Below, in pieces: positions 8,790 to 18,658 of a stretch of 64,000 nt of DNA. Under the pieces are notes generated by a model. It worked only from the letters and a program-made list of their open reading frames with translations, made no database searches and had not been told where the DNA came from. The DNA is from Flectonema sp. DT1601 (taxonomy: Eukaryota; Euglenozoa; Diplonemea; Diplonemida; Diplonemidae). Position 1 is the stretch's first letter, and each line of letters begins with the position of its first letter. The stretch spans positions 1,302,001 to 1,366,000 of the forward strand of contig OZ025793.1 of the NCBI GenBank assembly GCA_964019425.1, in the 5' to 3' direction. The position numbers and the translations under genes are program-made.

Positions 8790-9830
8790 ATGGCGATACT
8801 GACATTGTTAGTGGCTGTTTGTGGGACTGTAATCATTCCTTTAGGAGATTCAATAACTCAGGGGATTTCTCCTTACAATTCTTATCGCAAGTACTTGTGG
8901 GAAATGTTGCAGGACAACAGTAAGGAAGCCAGGTTTGGGGGCAGTAAGTGGGGTGCCTGCGCGCTGGGGAAGCCGTGGAAGCAAGAAGTTACACCTGATT
9001 TCGATCAGAACCATGAAGGTCACTGTTCTATTGATACGAGTAGTTTACTGCGGCACGTGAAACGTACACCCAAGGAAGAGATGGTTAAAATTAATTCTAC
9101 ATTCGGTCATGAAACTGTAACCATCAATGACGTAGGTATTATATTACTGCACACTGGTAGTAACGACATTTTCGATGTTGTCAGGAAGAAGAAAAAGTTG
9201 CAGTCACTGAATCGTGTGGTGGATCAAATTAACTTGCTGGTTGACCACTTGCTGTCAACTTTCCCGAATTCAACAATCTTCGTGGCGCAGATAATCAAAA
9301 CAACTTACCCTGACCAGACTGAGTATTTAAATAATCGAATTAAGACTCATGTGAATGAAACAAGTAGAGTGCGTCAGGTGACTTTCCCTGACTTCACCAC
9401 TGAGAGGCACACGTTTGACACTACGCATCCCAATAATATCGGAGCTCGTTATATTGCTGAACGCTGGTACGACGTTATTTACCCTTTAGTTCCAACACGA
9501 GTCTCGCAGGGCAGCACACCGATGAAATCAAGTCAAAACCAAACTGTTGTGACTCCATCCGAGCAGAATGGTCGTGTCAACGTTGTGCTACCCGGTAATA
9601 ACTTCTACAGAACTCAATTGATAGTAGCATTTACAGATGCCAATGTCTCGTGCTCTTTTGCAATTGTTTTATTTCCGTTGGCCATATATATTCTTCAACT
9701 TCTTGGTTGTATAAAAAAGGGATGGGTTTTAACTATGGCTTACGGATTTATCTTGTCGCTGTTATATATTACTCTGTGGGAATTAAGCAACACCTCGTCG
9801 TCTCATGTGAAGCTGCAGCAAGCTGGTTAA
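8790..9830 (+). CDS. SGNH/CE3-like membrane-anchored carbohydrate esterase
   Basis: 346 residues. A short hydrophobic N-terminus (1-15) leads straight into block I, IPLGDSITQG (catalytic Ser21), with the SYR..L spacing of the CE3 family. Other marks are DFDQNHEGHCSID (like the D-x-DHEGH of CE3), the GSND block (123-126), and D210-x-x-H213 (DTTHPNNIGARYIAERW), giving the Asp-His of the triad. CE3 enzymes deacetylate xylan or related glycans. Two C-terminal hydrophobic segments (about 283-305 and 311-330) would hold the catalytic domain on the outer or lumenal face of a membrane, an arrangement not usual in CE3. Start: ATG at 8790, 17 bases after an acceptor-like TTAATTCCAG (AG 8772-8773). The 3' third is duplicated at 2-394, so the two genes form a separated paralogue pair. 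Confidence 0.85.
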   Translation: MAILTLLVAVCGTVIIPLGDSITQGISPYNSYRKYLWEMLQDNSKEARFGGSKWGACALGKPWKQEVTPDFDQNHEGHCSIDTSSLLRHVKRTPKEEMVKINSTFGHETVTINDVGIILLHTGSNDIFDVVRKKKKLQSLNRVVDQINLLVDHLLSTFPNSTIFVAQIIKTTYPDQTEYLNNRIKTHVNETSRVRQVTFPDFTTERHTFDTTHPNNIGARYIAERWYDVIYPLVPTRVSQGSTPMKSSQNQTVVTPSEQNGRVNVVLPGNNFYRTQLIVAFTDANVSCSFAIVLFPLAIYILQLLGCIKKGWVLTMAYGFILSLLYITLWELSNTSSSHVKLQQAG

Positions 9831-10860
9831 CAAAGCAACGCAGATTTCTTATCTGAAAGGCGGTGTTACGCACCTTCACTTACACTTCCACATTAGTTTT
9901 AGATGCCTTTTGCTATTCTATGTTTTGTCTTTTGGTTTTTATTAAGATTTCTTATAAGGAATGAGCTTCTGTTAGCTGCTTGCTGGTATCAATTGCGCAT
10001 AGGTAACTTTGGTATTGCTCTACAGGTATAACTCTTTACTGACATTTTATGTTTGCAAACGAATTATTATTTTCACATCAATAAACTATATTGACGCTGT
10101 AAAGCGTGGCTAAACAATCACAAACTGGTTGGCTCATTTATCTGATGAAGCCGTCTGTTTATTTAGTGACTTTAATTTCTCAATACTTTTTGCTCTAAGT
10201 AGCTTTCAGCTGCATCATCTTCTTTGACATATTCGGATAATAGTTCAGTCTTTTGGAATCTGGTTTTGCTTTGTTGTTCCTCTGCTTTAAGATTTTTGTC
10301 TTCCAACAAAGAAAAGAATGATTTTCAGTTTGATCAGTGCTGCTGAATAAAAACACGGAATGATATTGACAGGGGAAGACAAGACATTAGTTTCCTTATC
10401 GAGGCTTTTTCATGGGACTATCGTTGTGTCCCTCTGGTGTATGTGTTCTATTTTTGCGCACTTCATATCTCTGTCTCTGCACAACTTCTTTTGTTGCAAG
10501 ACAGTCGACATTTCCTCTCAATTTTATTTAACACTTACCGTAAATCAGTTACTTATTTCCTGTAGCTGAGTTCTTTTCACATTAATATTTCTCATCAAGG
10601 GAGAGTATTGGCGTGTGCCGATTTCCTCCCCTCTGTCCAGAATAGAATTGGAACAGTGAATACTTATTATTATTTTGTTTAGTTTTAAGAAGTAAAGTTT
10701 GCGTTGCATTTAAAGCCGGACTTGATAGTACTTCCCGCAGTCAACATTTCACTCAATGAATTATGACGATAGGTTCAGTAGGATCCCGTAGAATGCTTTG
10801 TACTCCTATTGAAGTGAAGTGTATATAATCTTCCCCTCACAGAAACCAAGGCAAAAAAAC
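9831..10860. other. Intergenic, nothing recognised
   Basis: AT-rich and T-rich stretch. No ORF with protein-like composition, no repeat shared with the rest of the window except the first ~20 bases (end of the esterase duplication). The last 20 bases contain the presumed spliced-leader acceptor of the next gene. Confidence 0.5.
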
Positions 10861-11178
10861 ATGTTTTCCGGCCCCTTGAAAAAAGATGTCGCAGAGAATC
10901 TTGCAAAACGTCAATTCATTGCTGGATTCTTTTTTCTACCATGGCTGTGGATGTCAAATTATTTATTCTTTTGGGACATTCAGAAGGAGAATGAAGTCAT
11001 CCGTCGGTACTGCAGGATGTCTTTAGTCTGCTTTGGCATTGCGTGTGTCGCGGCGTTGACTTATTGGTTTACGATGGCTGCCTACCACCCTGATTCATCA
11101 TTGTGGGTCATTCATCCAGGGAGAGACGAATTTCAATCTGGCGTGTGGACAAAGCAGCTCGACAAGTACAAGTCTTAG
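10861..11178 (+). CDS. PEN2: Gamma-secretase subunit PEN-2
   Basis: 105 residues, the usual PEN-2 size. The N-terminal signature is clear: NLAKRQFIAGFFFLPWLWMSN matches the (C/A)RKYYxGGFxFLPxLWxVN block of PEN-2, followed by the WFF-like FFWDIQ, a second membrane segment (about 57-77), and a lumenal tail with W and P residues. PEN-2 is the smallest part of gamma-secretase; it binds presenilin and is needed for its endoproteolysis. Start: ATG at 10861, 18 bases after TTCCCCTCACAG (AG 10841-10842); an in-frame upstream alternative begins before the acceptor and would not be in the mature mRNA. No other gamma-secretase subunit gene is in the window. Confidence 0.88.
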   Translation: MFSGPLKKDVAENLAKRQFIAGFFFLPWLWMSNYLFFWDIQKENEVIRRYCRMSLVCFGIACVAALTYWFTMAAYHPDSSLWVIHPGRDEFQSGVWTKQLDKYKS

Positions 11179-11643
11179 GAAGCGAACTGCAGAACTCTTC
11201 GGAAACCCTTTTGCTTCTTTATTATTTACTTATTCGAAGGACAAATGACATGCTGAGAGAACAGCGGTTTCCAAGAAGCACTCTGAACAAATATTACCTT
11301 ATTAGTGGTGTCGTAGTGATACCTTAGTGGCCATTCCGAAGTGTTGGATAATTTTCTGAGAAAAGAATGGCGCTACAGTTGTTCAGAGTAAAAGAACAAT
11401 GTGAACAACTGTTTTTTTTTTTTTTTTTTTTTACTATTTCGTTTTATGTGATTCGTTTCGTTAACGTTGTTTTCCATTTGATATTATTGAGTTCTGCCAG
11501 TCGATATTCCCCACCCCTTCCAGGGAACACCATGTTCATAATAATCTATATCAGATCAGGATCAGAGTCAGACTTCTGTATGTCAGATTTATTGTTTTCC
11601 CTCTTAAATCTATTTTATTTCTATCAGTAGCAGAAAACAAGCG
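11179..11643. other. Intergenic, T-run
   Basis: Contains a T21 run near 11411-11431. No gene. Acceptor-like CAG triplets at 11625-11633 precede the next start. Confidence 0.5.
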
Positions 11644-12489
11644 ATGGAAAGGTGCAAAGCACTTTATGATTTCGACGGCGTTGGAGATGACGAATTATCA
11701 TTCAAGAGTGGTGACTTAATACTGGTTCACTCAAAGGGAAAAGACAGCGGATGGTGGGAAGGAACTGCTGACGGCAGAACTGGATTGTTCCCAAATTGTT
11801 TCGTTACAATGATGGAAACCCTACGAGGGTACGGAAATATGGCTGTCGCATTGTATGATTATCAAAATGAACAAGAGAATTGTGAAATGCAATTTAAGAG
11901 AGGAGACGTAATAGAAATTCAAAAAATAAGCGCTGAATGCCCCGGGTGGTGGTGGTCTATTAAGCGTGGTGAAACAGAAGCAAAAATGACCCCATCAAAT
12001 TATTTCACTAGTAACGTCGTGACGTCACTGTTCCCGTTCGCTGCGCGTTCCTCACATGAGCTTTCGTTTAAAAAAGGAGAAATAATCGTAATAACACGTC
12101 GGTGGAATGACGGTTGGTGGGAAGGTAAGATAGGAGGGCGACAAGGTATATTTCCTGCAAACTACACAATCTTGAATTATTGTACGACATCACCATCTGT
12201 ATTTTGCAATAAGGACCTTGACATCTTAAAGGTTGGAGCAACAGAATGTCAAACCTGTTCAATCAACCACGAGATAACATCGACAATGCTTCGATCTCTT
12301 GACGACTGGGTTCGTGCATGTGAACCTCGTTCTAATCTAGATCTTTTTGAACATATTCCACTCGTACCGTCTGGTGGACCTGGGTCCCTACTTACTGAAG
12401 CAGATCTTCAGGTATCCGCCCGCCAAGGCGCACCGGAATTAGCCACTGCGCTCAGTTCTGATCTTGCTGCACGATACAAACAACATTAG
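11644..12489 (+). CDS. Triple SH3-domain adaptor protein
   Basis: 281 residues with three SH3 domains in a row: residues about 3-58 (ALYDFDG...DELSFKSGD...GWWEG...GLFPNCFV), 62-122 (ALYDYQN...MQFKRGD...GWWWS) and 125-178 (FPFAARSSHELSFKKGE...GWWEG...GIFPANY). Each keeps the ALYDY/F-type first strand, the acidic RT loop and the WW pair; domains 1 and 3 also have the FPxNY-type end, while 2 has TPSNY. SH3 domains bind proline-rich peptides, so this is a scaffold, by analogy linked to cortical actin or endocytosis. The C-terminal 100 residues have no recognised domain. SH3 proteins are rare in kinetoplastids, and it sits directly upstream of BILBO1; a shared role at the flagellar pocket is only a thought from position. 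Confidence 0.85.
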   Translation: MERCKALYDFDGVGDDELSFKSGDLILVHSKGKDSGWWEGTADGRTGLFPNCFVTMMETLRGYGNMAVALYDYQNEQENCEMQFKRGDVIEIQKISAECPGWWWSIKRGETEAKMTPSNYFTSNVVTSLFPFAARSSHELSFKKGEIIVITRRWNDGWWEGKIGGRQGIFPANYTILNYCTTSPSVFCNKDLDILKVGATECQTCSINHEITSTMLRSLDDWVRACEPRSNLDLFEHIPLVPSGGPGSLLTEADLQVSARQGAPELATALSSDLAARYKQH

Positions 12490-12659
12490 AACAATAACAC
12501 TTGGACTGCTTTGAGCAGAAAGGTTAGATAGTCGGAGAGATGATGATTTAGAAAGCAACTTATTGATGAGAGTATTGTACTCTTTTTATATTAATGTAAT
12601 TTATACCACTCCCTCCCCATGAAATCAAAATAACTCTTCTCAGGTATGATATCCACAAT

Positions 12660-14279
12660 ATGTTTACAATCCTAGTAGCGAGTGATGTACTTGGAGAAAA
12701 AGTAAATCTTGAGATTCCGTTTAGCTCAAGGCCAAACCTGAAAGAGTTAACAGCAGTTGTGGAAAAATGCTACGAACGTGAGATTGAGGAACGTACTCGT
12801 GGAAGAGGTAAATACCAAGGAGCTGAATACAATGTGAGCAGATATCAAATATTTGATGAGTCTCGTGAGAAGTGGGCAGACCTTTCATCCGCTAGTATGT
12901 TAGTTGACTATTGTCAGATTTATGCATTTCAACCTCCAAATCCTTGGCATAAAGAGGTCAGGGCACCCATTCCAGCTCCAATAAAGACCAGTTTCGCGAC
13001 TCTCGCATACAGCAGGACAGCAGCAAATGGTCGAGACACTTCAACATATGAAGAGAAGACTGCTTCTGTATTTGAAGAAATGGATCTTCAAAATAAAAGA
13101 CTTCTCTCAGCTGATGATTTCCAGAAAACGTTTGCACTCCACGGCATGGAACTGAGCTCAGCTACTATCTTAGACATCTTTACAAAGTGTGATGCTAATG
13201 GTGATGGGTTTCTTAGTTACACTGAGTTCCAAATGTTTTCTGAGCAATACCCAACTCTTTTAGACTCTCTTTATCATCGACTTAAACACTACTGGGCAGA
13301 TATGAAATTCCAAGAACAAATGAGAGCAGAACAGGAACAATTAGAACGACTACGAAACGCCTTGTCACGCGCAGACAACAGCAGAAGTGAAGGCTCAAGA
13401 GGAGTACAGATGGCCAGCGAGCGTATTAGCGAGCAAGAGAAGACCATCTTCGAACGTATTGAAAATGTTCGTCATCTTGAGGACTCACTACGAGAAGCCC
13501 AGCGTGAGTGTGACAAGGCTCAGAAAGAGGTTCAAAATCGTGAAGCAGATCTCGCTCTTCAGCATGAAAAGGAGCGTCTTAAGGAAACAATTTATGTAGA
13601 CAGTCAGCAAGAAGTTGAGGTCCTGTTGAGACGCTTTGGGAATGCGACTCATGACTCCAACACTGCTATTGGGAAGTTGAGATCTCTTGAAAAGAGCCAT
13701 TCTGACTGTCAGGGTGAATTAGATAGAGAAGCCAGTAAAACAAGTCGCGCAGCATCTGATGTTGAAAATAGTAAAAATGCACTGCAAAACAGTTCTGATG
13801 CAAAGTTTGCAGCGTCACAAGGTGTTGATCGACTCGCACTAGAGCTTCAGGACATGGATCATGGTGTTGCTGTTGCTCAACAACAGGAAACTGCAACACG
13901 GGGAGCACACCAAGCAACCGTCGACGGTGTTGATCGTGCGAAAGGATTTAAAGATGATGAAGACAATAATCTCGAGTCTTGTCGAACTACTGAACAGTTT
14001 AGAAATGCTGAACGACTTCAATCTGAACAAATCGCCTCAGAACAGTCTGAAGAAGTTGTGCTACTTGAAAAAGAAAATGAAGCCTTCCTCGCAAAGCTAT
14101 CAGACCTAATGCAAACTGAAGGACCCATTCTTGAGAAGGAAATTAAACTTCGAGAACAGCGTCATAATTTAGAAGTTAAAGAATCTGTTCTGCGGAAGGA
14201 TCATAAATCATTTTATGAAGCATCTTACAATGATTCTTCTCCTATTCGGAGTAGCAGAAGGTATTCATCACAATCATAA
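12660..14279 (+). CDS. BILBO1: BILBO1, flagellar pocket collar protein
   Basis: 539 residues (T. brucei BILBO1 is 587). The N-terminal domain (about 1-105) has the BILBO1 hallmark LVDYCQIYAFQPPNPWHKE, where the trypanosome protein has DYCQLYVFQPPNEWHKE, and a similar first half. Two EF-hands follow: a degenerate one (about 141-153, MDLQNKRLLSADDF) and a canonical one (about 178-189, DANGDGFLSYTEF). Residues about 220-510 are a long coiled coil, then a Ser/Arg-rich tail. BILBO1 polymerises through the coiled coil into the collar that shapes the flagellar pocket neck, the only site of endo- and exocytosis in trypanosomes. Start: ATG at 12660, 16 bases after ACTCTTCTCAG (AG 12642-12643). A short out-of-frame ATG (12645) lies between acceptor and start. 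No introns. This is the strongest lineage marker in the window. Confidence 0.9.
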   Translation: MFTILVASDVLGEKVNLEIPFSSRPNLKELTAVVEKCYEREIEERTRGRGKYQGAEYNVSRYQIFDESREKWADLSSASMLVDYCQIYAFQPPNPWHKEVRAPIPAPIKTSFATLAYSRTAANGRDTSTYEEKTASVFEEMDLQNKRLLSADDFQKTFALHGMELSSATILDIFTKCDANGDGFLSYTEFQMFSEQYPTLLDSLYHRLKHYWADMKFQEQMRAEQEQLERLRNALSRADNSRSEGSRGVQMASERISEQEKTIFERIENVRHLEDSLREAQRECDKAQKEVQNREADLALQHEKERLKETIYVDSQQEVEVLLRRFGNATHDSNTAIGKLRSLEKSHSDCQGELDREASKTSRAASDVENSKNALQNSSDAKFAASQGVDRLALELQDMDHGVAVAQQQETATRGAHQATVDGVDRAKGFKDDEDNNLESCRTTEQFRNAERLQSEQIASEQSEEVVLLEKENEAFLAKLSDLMQTEGPILEKEIKLREQRHNLEVKESVLRKDHKSFYEASYNDSSPIRSSRRYSSQS

Positions 14280-14861
14280 CCTGTACTGTTATTATAAATA
14301 TTCTTAGTTATAGACTGATTGTAAAAAAGTCATGTGTTGTGTTGTTATTTTTTGTTTCAATTTTATATATAGATGACATCAAAAAAAAAAAAAAAAAAAA
14401 AAAGGTAGAGGAAGGAGAAAGAAAAGAAAAAAAAAAGCAAAAGAAAAAAAAAAGAATGAACGAACCAGAAAACTACCGAGCATTTAATCGCTTGGTGATT
14501 TGTGTAAAGCCGACTACTCAGTTTCGTGACATTGATCAAAAATATAATTTTGAGAAACTAAGAGATGAATGCAGACCCTATAAAAGTATTTCTTCTGCTC
14601 TCAGTTTTCTAATTATATTTTATTCGGTTTGATTGTTTTTTTGAGTAGGTATCCGTTGTTATTGTCGTTGTATACTTCCCGAAACCCTCCCATTGTAACA
14701 CTTCAGCAGCTATCTCACTAAACTTAATTAAAACAGTTCTCAACTACAGGAGAAGACTTATGCGAGATGATTAGGTCATCAATTGTTAATGGAAGTTGTG
14801 TTTGATATTATTTCACTTTTACCCCCTCTCTCGATAGCGGCGCAGCAGGGGTGCCTTCGAC
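14280..14861. other. Intergenic, A-rich
   Basis: Long A/G-rich run around 14381-14456 and a pyrimidine-rich tract before the next gene (TTTTACCCCCTCTCTC, then AG at 14847-14848). Open frames here are low-complexity. No gene seen. Confidence 0.5.
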
Positions 14862-16284
14862 ATGTCTGACAGCAGTAGCATTAGCAGCAGCAGCTCTTCC
14901 ACCACTTCATCAAACTCAAGAGCCAGGAGTGTCAAAGAAGATAACGAGAATCGTAAAGATGGCTCTGATCAGGAAACAGATGTACCTCCGATAGTCTTTG
15001 TGAGAGGACTCACTTTAAATACAAAGAAGGCTCACTTACACGAAATCTTCGGAACCTTCGGTGAAGTCAGTGAGATTGACAGACCAGATACTGTCAACTA
15101 CTGCTGGGTAACCTACTCATCATCAAGTCACGCAAGGACGTGTATGGAACACATGTCTCCTGGTGCCGAGGTACGTTTTTAACTCTTAGTGAGGCTCTGT
15201 TTTGAAAATTACGAATACTTTTATTATTTAATGCTAACAACCAAAACAGATTGATGGAGTTATTGTCACCTTAACGTCCGTATCAAAGAAAGAGGTCGTC
15301 AATCAACAGGAAAGTGCTCCGGAAGGCAGAGCTGTTGCCCGGCCGGAAGGTGGTGATCGGAGAAGAGAAGTCGATCAGCGGAACCGCGAGAGAAATACGT
15401 ACGAGAGAGGAAGGGGCGACAGAGACCGAGAGAAGGTGTTCCACAGAGATGCCGGAGACAGAAACAATAGAGACAGAGACAGACATGATAGAGACAGAGA
15501 CAGGGAATATCACAGAGAAAACAGAGATGAAGGCAGGGACTATCGCAGAGATAATGAAAGAGACAGAGACAGGGAACGAGAGCGATATGATAGACAACGT
15601 GACGTAGGGAGACATGACGATAGACGAGAACCTCCTGCCCGAGGATATCGGGAGAGAGAACGAGATGACCGAAGAATGCCACGAGATGATCATCAACACC
15701 AACGGGGCGATAGAGAATCACATTACAGCAGACGGGAGGAGCCAGCTCGAGGAAGAGATGGGAACAACAGCAGAGGTGGCAAAGGAGATAACCGCGAGAG
15801 TGACAGAGACAGGGGTTGGGGAGAAAGAGCCCATGACCGTAGTCGAGATCAATTCGATAGACAAGATCATAGTAAAGGACGAAGTGATCGTGATCATGGT
15901 AAAGGACGTATTGAAGAACGAGAGCGTCCCCAGCGAGGATACCGAAGAGACGTCGAAGATCGTGAACGTGCCTGGGCAGATCGTGACAAGGCTCGCAAGA
16001 GTGAACGTCAACGGGAACGCGAAAGAGAGCGGGTCAAGCGTGGTCGTGACGACCGCCACAAGCGGTCAACTCATCGCAGACGTAGAAGGTTTGTTTCAGA
16101 GTTTTATTTTAAAATTACTATCAATAACAAGAACAGCGTAACAACAACAAACTACAACAACAGCATGAGTTCAAGCTCCTCCAGCTCTTCCAGAGGTAGT
16201 ACGAATTCTTCCAGTAGCACGACGTGCAGCACCTCATCAAGTTCAATTTACGAGAAACGGACAAGTCGTAGGAGGAGACGTTAG
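14862..16284 (+). CDS. RNPS1/SR-like RNA-binding protein (RRM plus Arg/Asp-rich tail)
   Basis: Exons 14862-15170 and 15250 onwards; intron 15171-15249 (79 bp, GTACGT...CTAACAACCAAAACAG, phase 0). A second likely intron, 16089-16163 (75 bp, GTTTGT...AACAG), has no stop and a length divisible by three, so the frame reads to 16284 either way. The N-terminus is Ser-rich (1-40). An RRM follows (about 45-115): VFVRGLTLNT...LHEIFGTFGEV with the split domain closing in exon 2 at EIDGVIVTLT, as in RNPS1 (GGQIDGQEIT). The remainder is a long RD/RE/RS repeat region and a Ser-rich, Arg-rich end. RNPS1-type proteins act in pre-mRNA splicing and the exon-junction complex. The intron inside its own RRM leaves room for self-regulated splicing, which is inference. 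Confidence 0.8.
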
Positions 16285-16627
16285 GAGTCATGTCAAAAAT
16301 GGATGGCTCCAATTCTTTCGCTGTTTAGCCAGCGAAATCTGTTGACCGTTGTGATGACAACGCGCTCGTCAAGAAGTCAGTCATCTGTCAAACATGCTGC
16401 GACAGTGTTTTACAAGTTATACAGTGTTGTTTCTAATTAGCTCTCTCTTTGGAGAACACTTGGCGAGCCAGTATCTACGAGTGGAATAGAGTATAAATGT
16501 GAACTGTTTTTCATAACACAGGTTCTCATATATCACGGAAATAGTTGTTCACCAGCTGTCCTACTCTAGCTTGTACTCTCCGTTGTTGTAAGTTAAAAGT
16601 ATAAAAATTATTCTACAGGTTGCTACA
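16285..16627. other. Intergenic, nothing recognised
   Basis: 343 bases with no ORF or repeat noticed; ends in ATTATTCTACAG (AG 16617-16618), the presumed acceptor of the cullin gene. Confidence 0.5.
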
Positions 16628-18658
16628 ATGCAAATGGACGTCTCTCATCAGACCCGTCTGTGGTCGGTGTTGGAACAAGAGATGGATTATTGGAAGGGGA
16701 CCTGCAGTACTACCAGCAGACCTTTTGAAGAAGTATATCGATGTATGAGGTGGCTTGTTGATGATGGTTATGGAGAATGGGTAGAAGAAAAGATTTATGA
16801 AAAGATTAAAAGATCGTATGCAGAATCTCTATTGAATATCAGCAACGACATTAAGAACGTTGTAACACTTTGGGATAATATGAAACACTTTACTTCTAAA
16901 GTCCGTGAGGTATACGGAGCCCACATTTCAACAATACGAACTGACATACTTCCGCTTTCTGCTGCAGCACTTATTGACTGTCTTCTTGAGAAGGAGGTTA
17001 TTGATAATCATATCACAGAAATTATTAATTATTTGTTAGAAAATAATAATCAACACAATGATCTCTACCAGAGATATCTACACGTTGTTCATTTAACGTA
17101 CTCTCAGTATCAAAACATCTTTCATCAAGTTGGATTGCTATTAAAAACTAAAATTGAACATTCGATGCAACAACAGAAATATCATTCAGCTGAGGAAGCT
17201 CTGTCAGATGTCTTAGCAAAACTGCAACGCGTTTCAATTCAAGGTTGGATTCCACATACTCTGCGACAAGACTGTAAGAGAGGGTTAGAAGGGGTGTTTA
17301 GGACTCAACATTTTTTAGAAATTCTAATGAAATGGCCTTCCTCATTGAAAGATTCAAAAAATACAAAAACAACAACCATCTTAACTCTTTGTCAGGTTCT
17401 ACTGACTAGCGACATGCTACGATCTTCTAAGTCTGAAAAAGACTTTGAACACGTTAGTGAAATCCTACAAGCCATGCGAAAGGTATTCATAGAAGTTGTC
17501 AACTTAAATTCAAACTCTCGTGAGATAATTGAACTACTCTGTCAGCTGTATGACTTGTTATTGTCAACTACAACAGTTGAAACGGCATCTAAACTACTTA
17601 AAGAAACTATCAGTAAAAGTTCATTAGGGAATACTCTAGATATTGAGCAGTTGGTTTTATCAATTGACTTCGTTATGAAAACTGAATCGACGATATCGTT
17701 TGAGGGACTTCAATACACTTTTAGTTTATTGTTATCTCTCAGTAATGTTGGTAGTCAGCTGTTTGTTGAATCGTTGACTCACAGAATGACTAACAGACTT
17801 CTACATCATAAAAACATATCATTTCAAAAAGAATCAATTCTCTTAGACTCATTACAGAATGCTAATTTAACGAACTCCGAGACTCGTAGAAACTTATTAA
17901 CGATGCTCTCTGATATCAGAGATCAGGTGTTAAAAGTTAATAAGGGTCGAGTATACATCTTAAATTCGATGTCTTGGCCAAGACTTCCAACTGGATCAGC
18001 ATCTCATCTAACCAAACCCCAACTACTACGTTCTTTAGAACAGGAGGCGGAATTACAATACAGTAGTTGTCATAGAGGGAAAACTCTTTCTTGGGTTGAG
18101 ACTGCTTCGAAATTAACACTTTTAGACACAGAGAGAAAGCTTCTGATCTCATGCAGCTACGTTCACGCTGTCATATTGATGTTGGTTTGGCCAACTGATG
18201 GTAGCGTAAGTAGAACAGAGTCTGAAATAATAAACATCACAACGTCTGGTAACGGAGATAATCAACTTGTTGGAGATAAACAACATGAGATTCAGAAATG
18301 TCTTCAGCAGCTTCAATCAAATGGAGTACTCACTTGCAGTGAAGGTGGTTGGAGAGTTGATTCCTCGAGGCATTCTAAAAAACGAGTTAATTGCCTTTCT
18401 AAAACTGCTTCTTGTTCTCTTCCTGTTTCTCGTAGTTCTTCTCCAACTCCAAGTACGGCAGCTTTTATAGAAGCGACTCTGACTCGAATGATGAAATCTC
18501 ATCGAAGGATGTCTTGCCAGTCACTTGTTGCTGCAGCTGCTGAAGCAATCGGAGGAGGTATTCGACTTGACGTCATCAAACGAAGAGTAACAGTCCTCAC
18601 TCAGAAAGGATACTTTGAAATGACCGAAAATAATAAAACGATTCTTTATGTCACCTGA
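16628..18658 (+). CDS. Cullin-family protein
   Basis: 676 residues. The C-terminal 70 residues match the cullin neddylation domain: AALTRMMKSHRRM-like block (ATLTRMMKSHRRMSCQSLV), then IKRRVTVLTQKGYFEM and a terminal ILYVT in place of the usual YxYxA. The Lys at residue 623 is in the position that accepts NEDD8. Upstream, VYILNSMSWPRLP fits the cullin xxxTxxxWP strand, and the N-terminal two-thirds is all-helical, as expected of cullin repeats (YQRYLHVVHLTYSQYQNIF...). Cullins scaffold RING ubiquitin ligases. It is divergent; APC2 is less likely because APC2 lacks the neddylation site. Start ATG at 16628 lies 9 bases after the acceptor. No introns. Confidence 0.72.
   Translation: MQMDVSHQTRLWSVLEQEMDYWKGTCSTTSRPFEEVYRCMRWLVDDGYGEWVEEKIYEKIKRSYAESLLNISNDIKNVVTLWDNMKHFTSKVREVYGAHISTIRTDILPLSAAALIDCLLEKEVIDNHITEIINYLLENNNQHNDLYQRYLHVVHLTYSQYQNIFHQVGLLLKTKIEHSMQQQKYHSAEEALSDVLAKLQRVSIQGWIPHTLRQDCKRGLEGVFRTQHFLEILMKWPSSLKDSKNTKTTTILTLCQVLLTSDMLRSSKSEKDFEHVSEILQAMRKVFIEVVNLNSNSREIIELLCQLYDLLLSTTTVETASKLLKETISKSSLGNTLDIEQLVLSIDFVMKTESTISFEGLQYTFSLLLSLSNVGSQLFVESLTHRMTNRLLHHKNISFQKESILLDSLQNANLTNSETRRNLLTMLSDIRDQVLKVNKGRVYILNSMSWPRLPTGSASHLTKPQLLRSLEQEAELQYSSCHRGKTLSWVETASKLTLLDTERKLLISCSYVHAVILMLVWPTDGSVSRTESEIINITTSGNGDNQLVGDKQHEIQKCLQQLQSNGVLTCSEGGWRVDSSRHSKKRVNCLSKTASCSLPVSRSSSPTPSTAAFIEATLTRMMKSHRRMSCQSLVAAAAEAIGGGIRLDVIKRRVTVLTQKGYFEMTENNKTILYVT

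Noticed and set aside
15283-16059. Long minus-strand ORFs opposite the RD-repeat protein
   Set aside because: They are mirror effects of the Arg/Asp/Glu-rich coding repeats on the plus strand.
16628-18658. APC2 (anaphase-promoting complex cullin)
   Set aside because: The C-terminus keeps a neddylation-type Lys block, which APC2 lacks; a general cullin call is safer.
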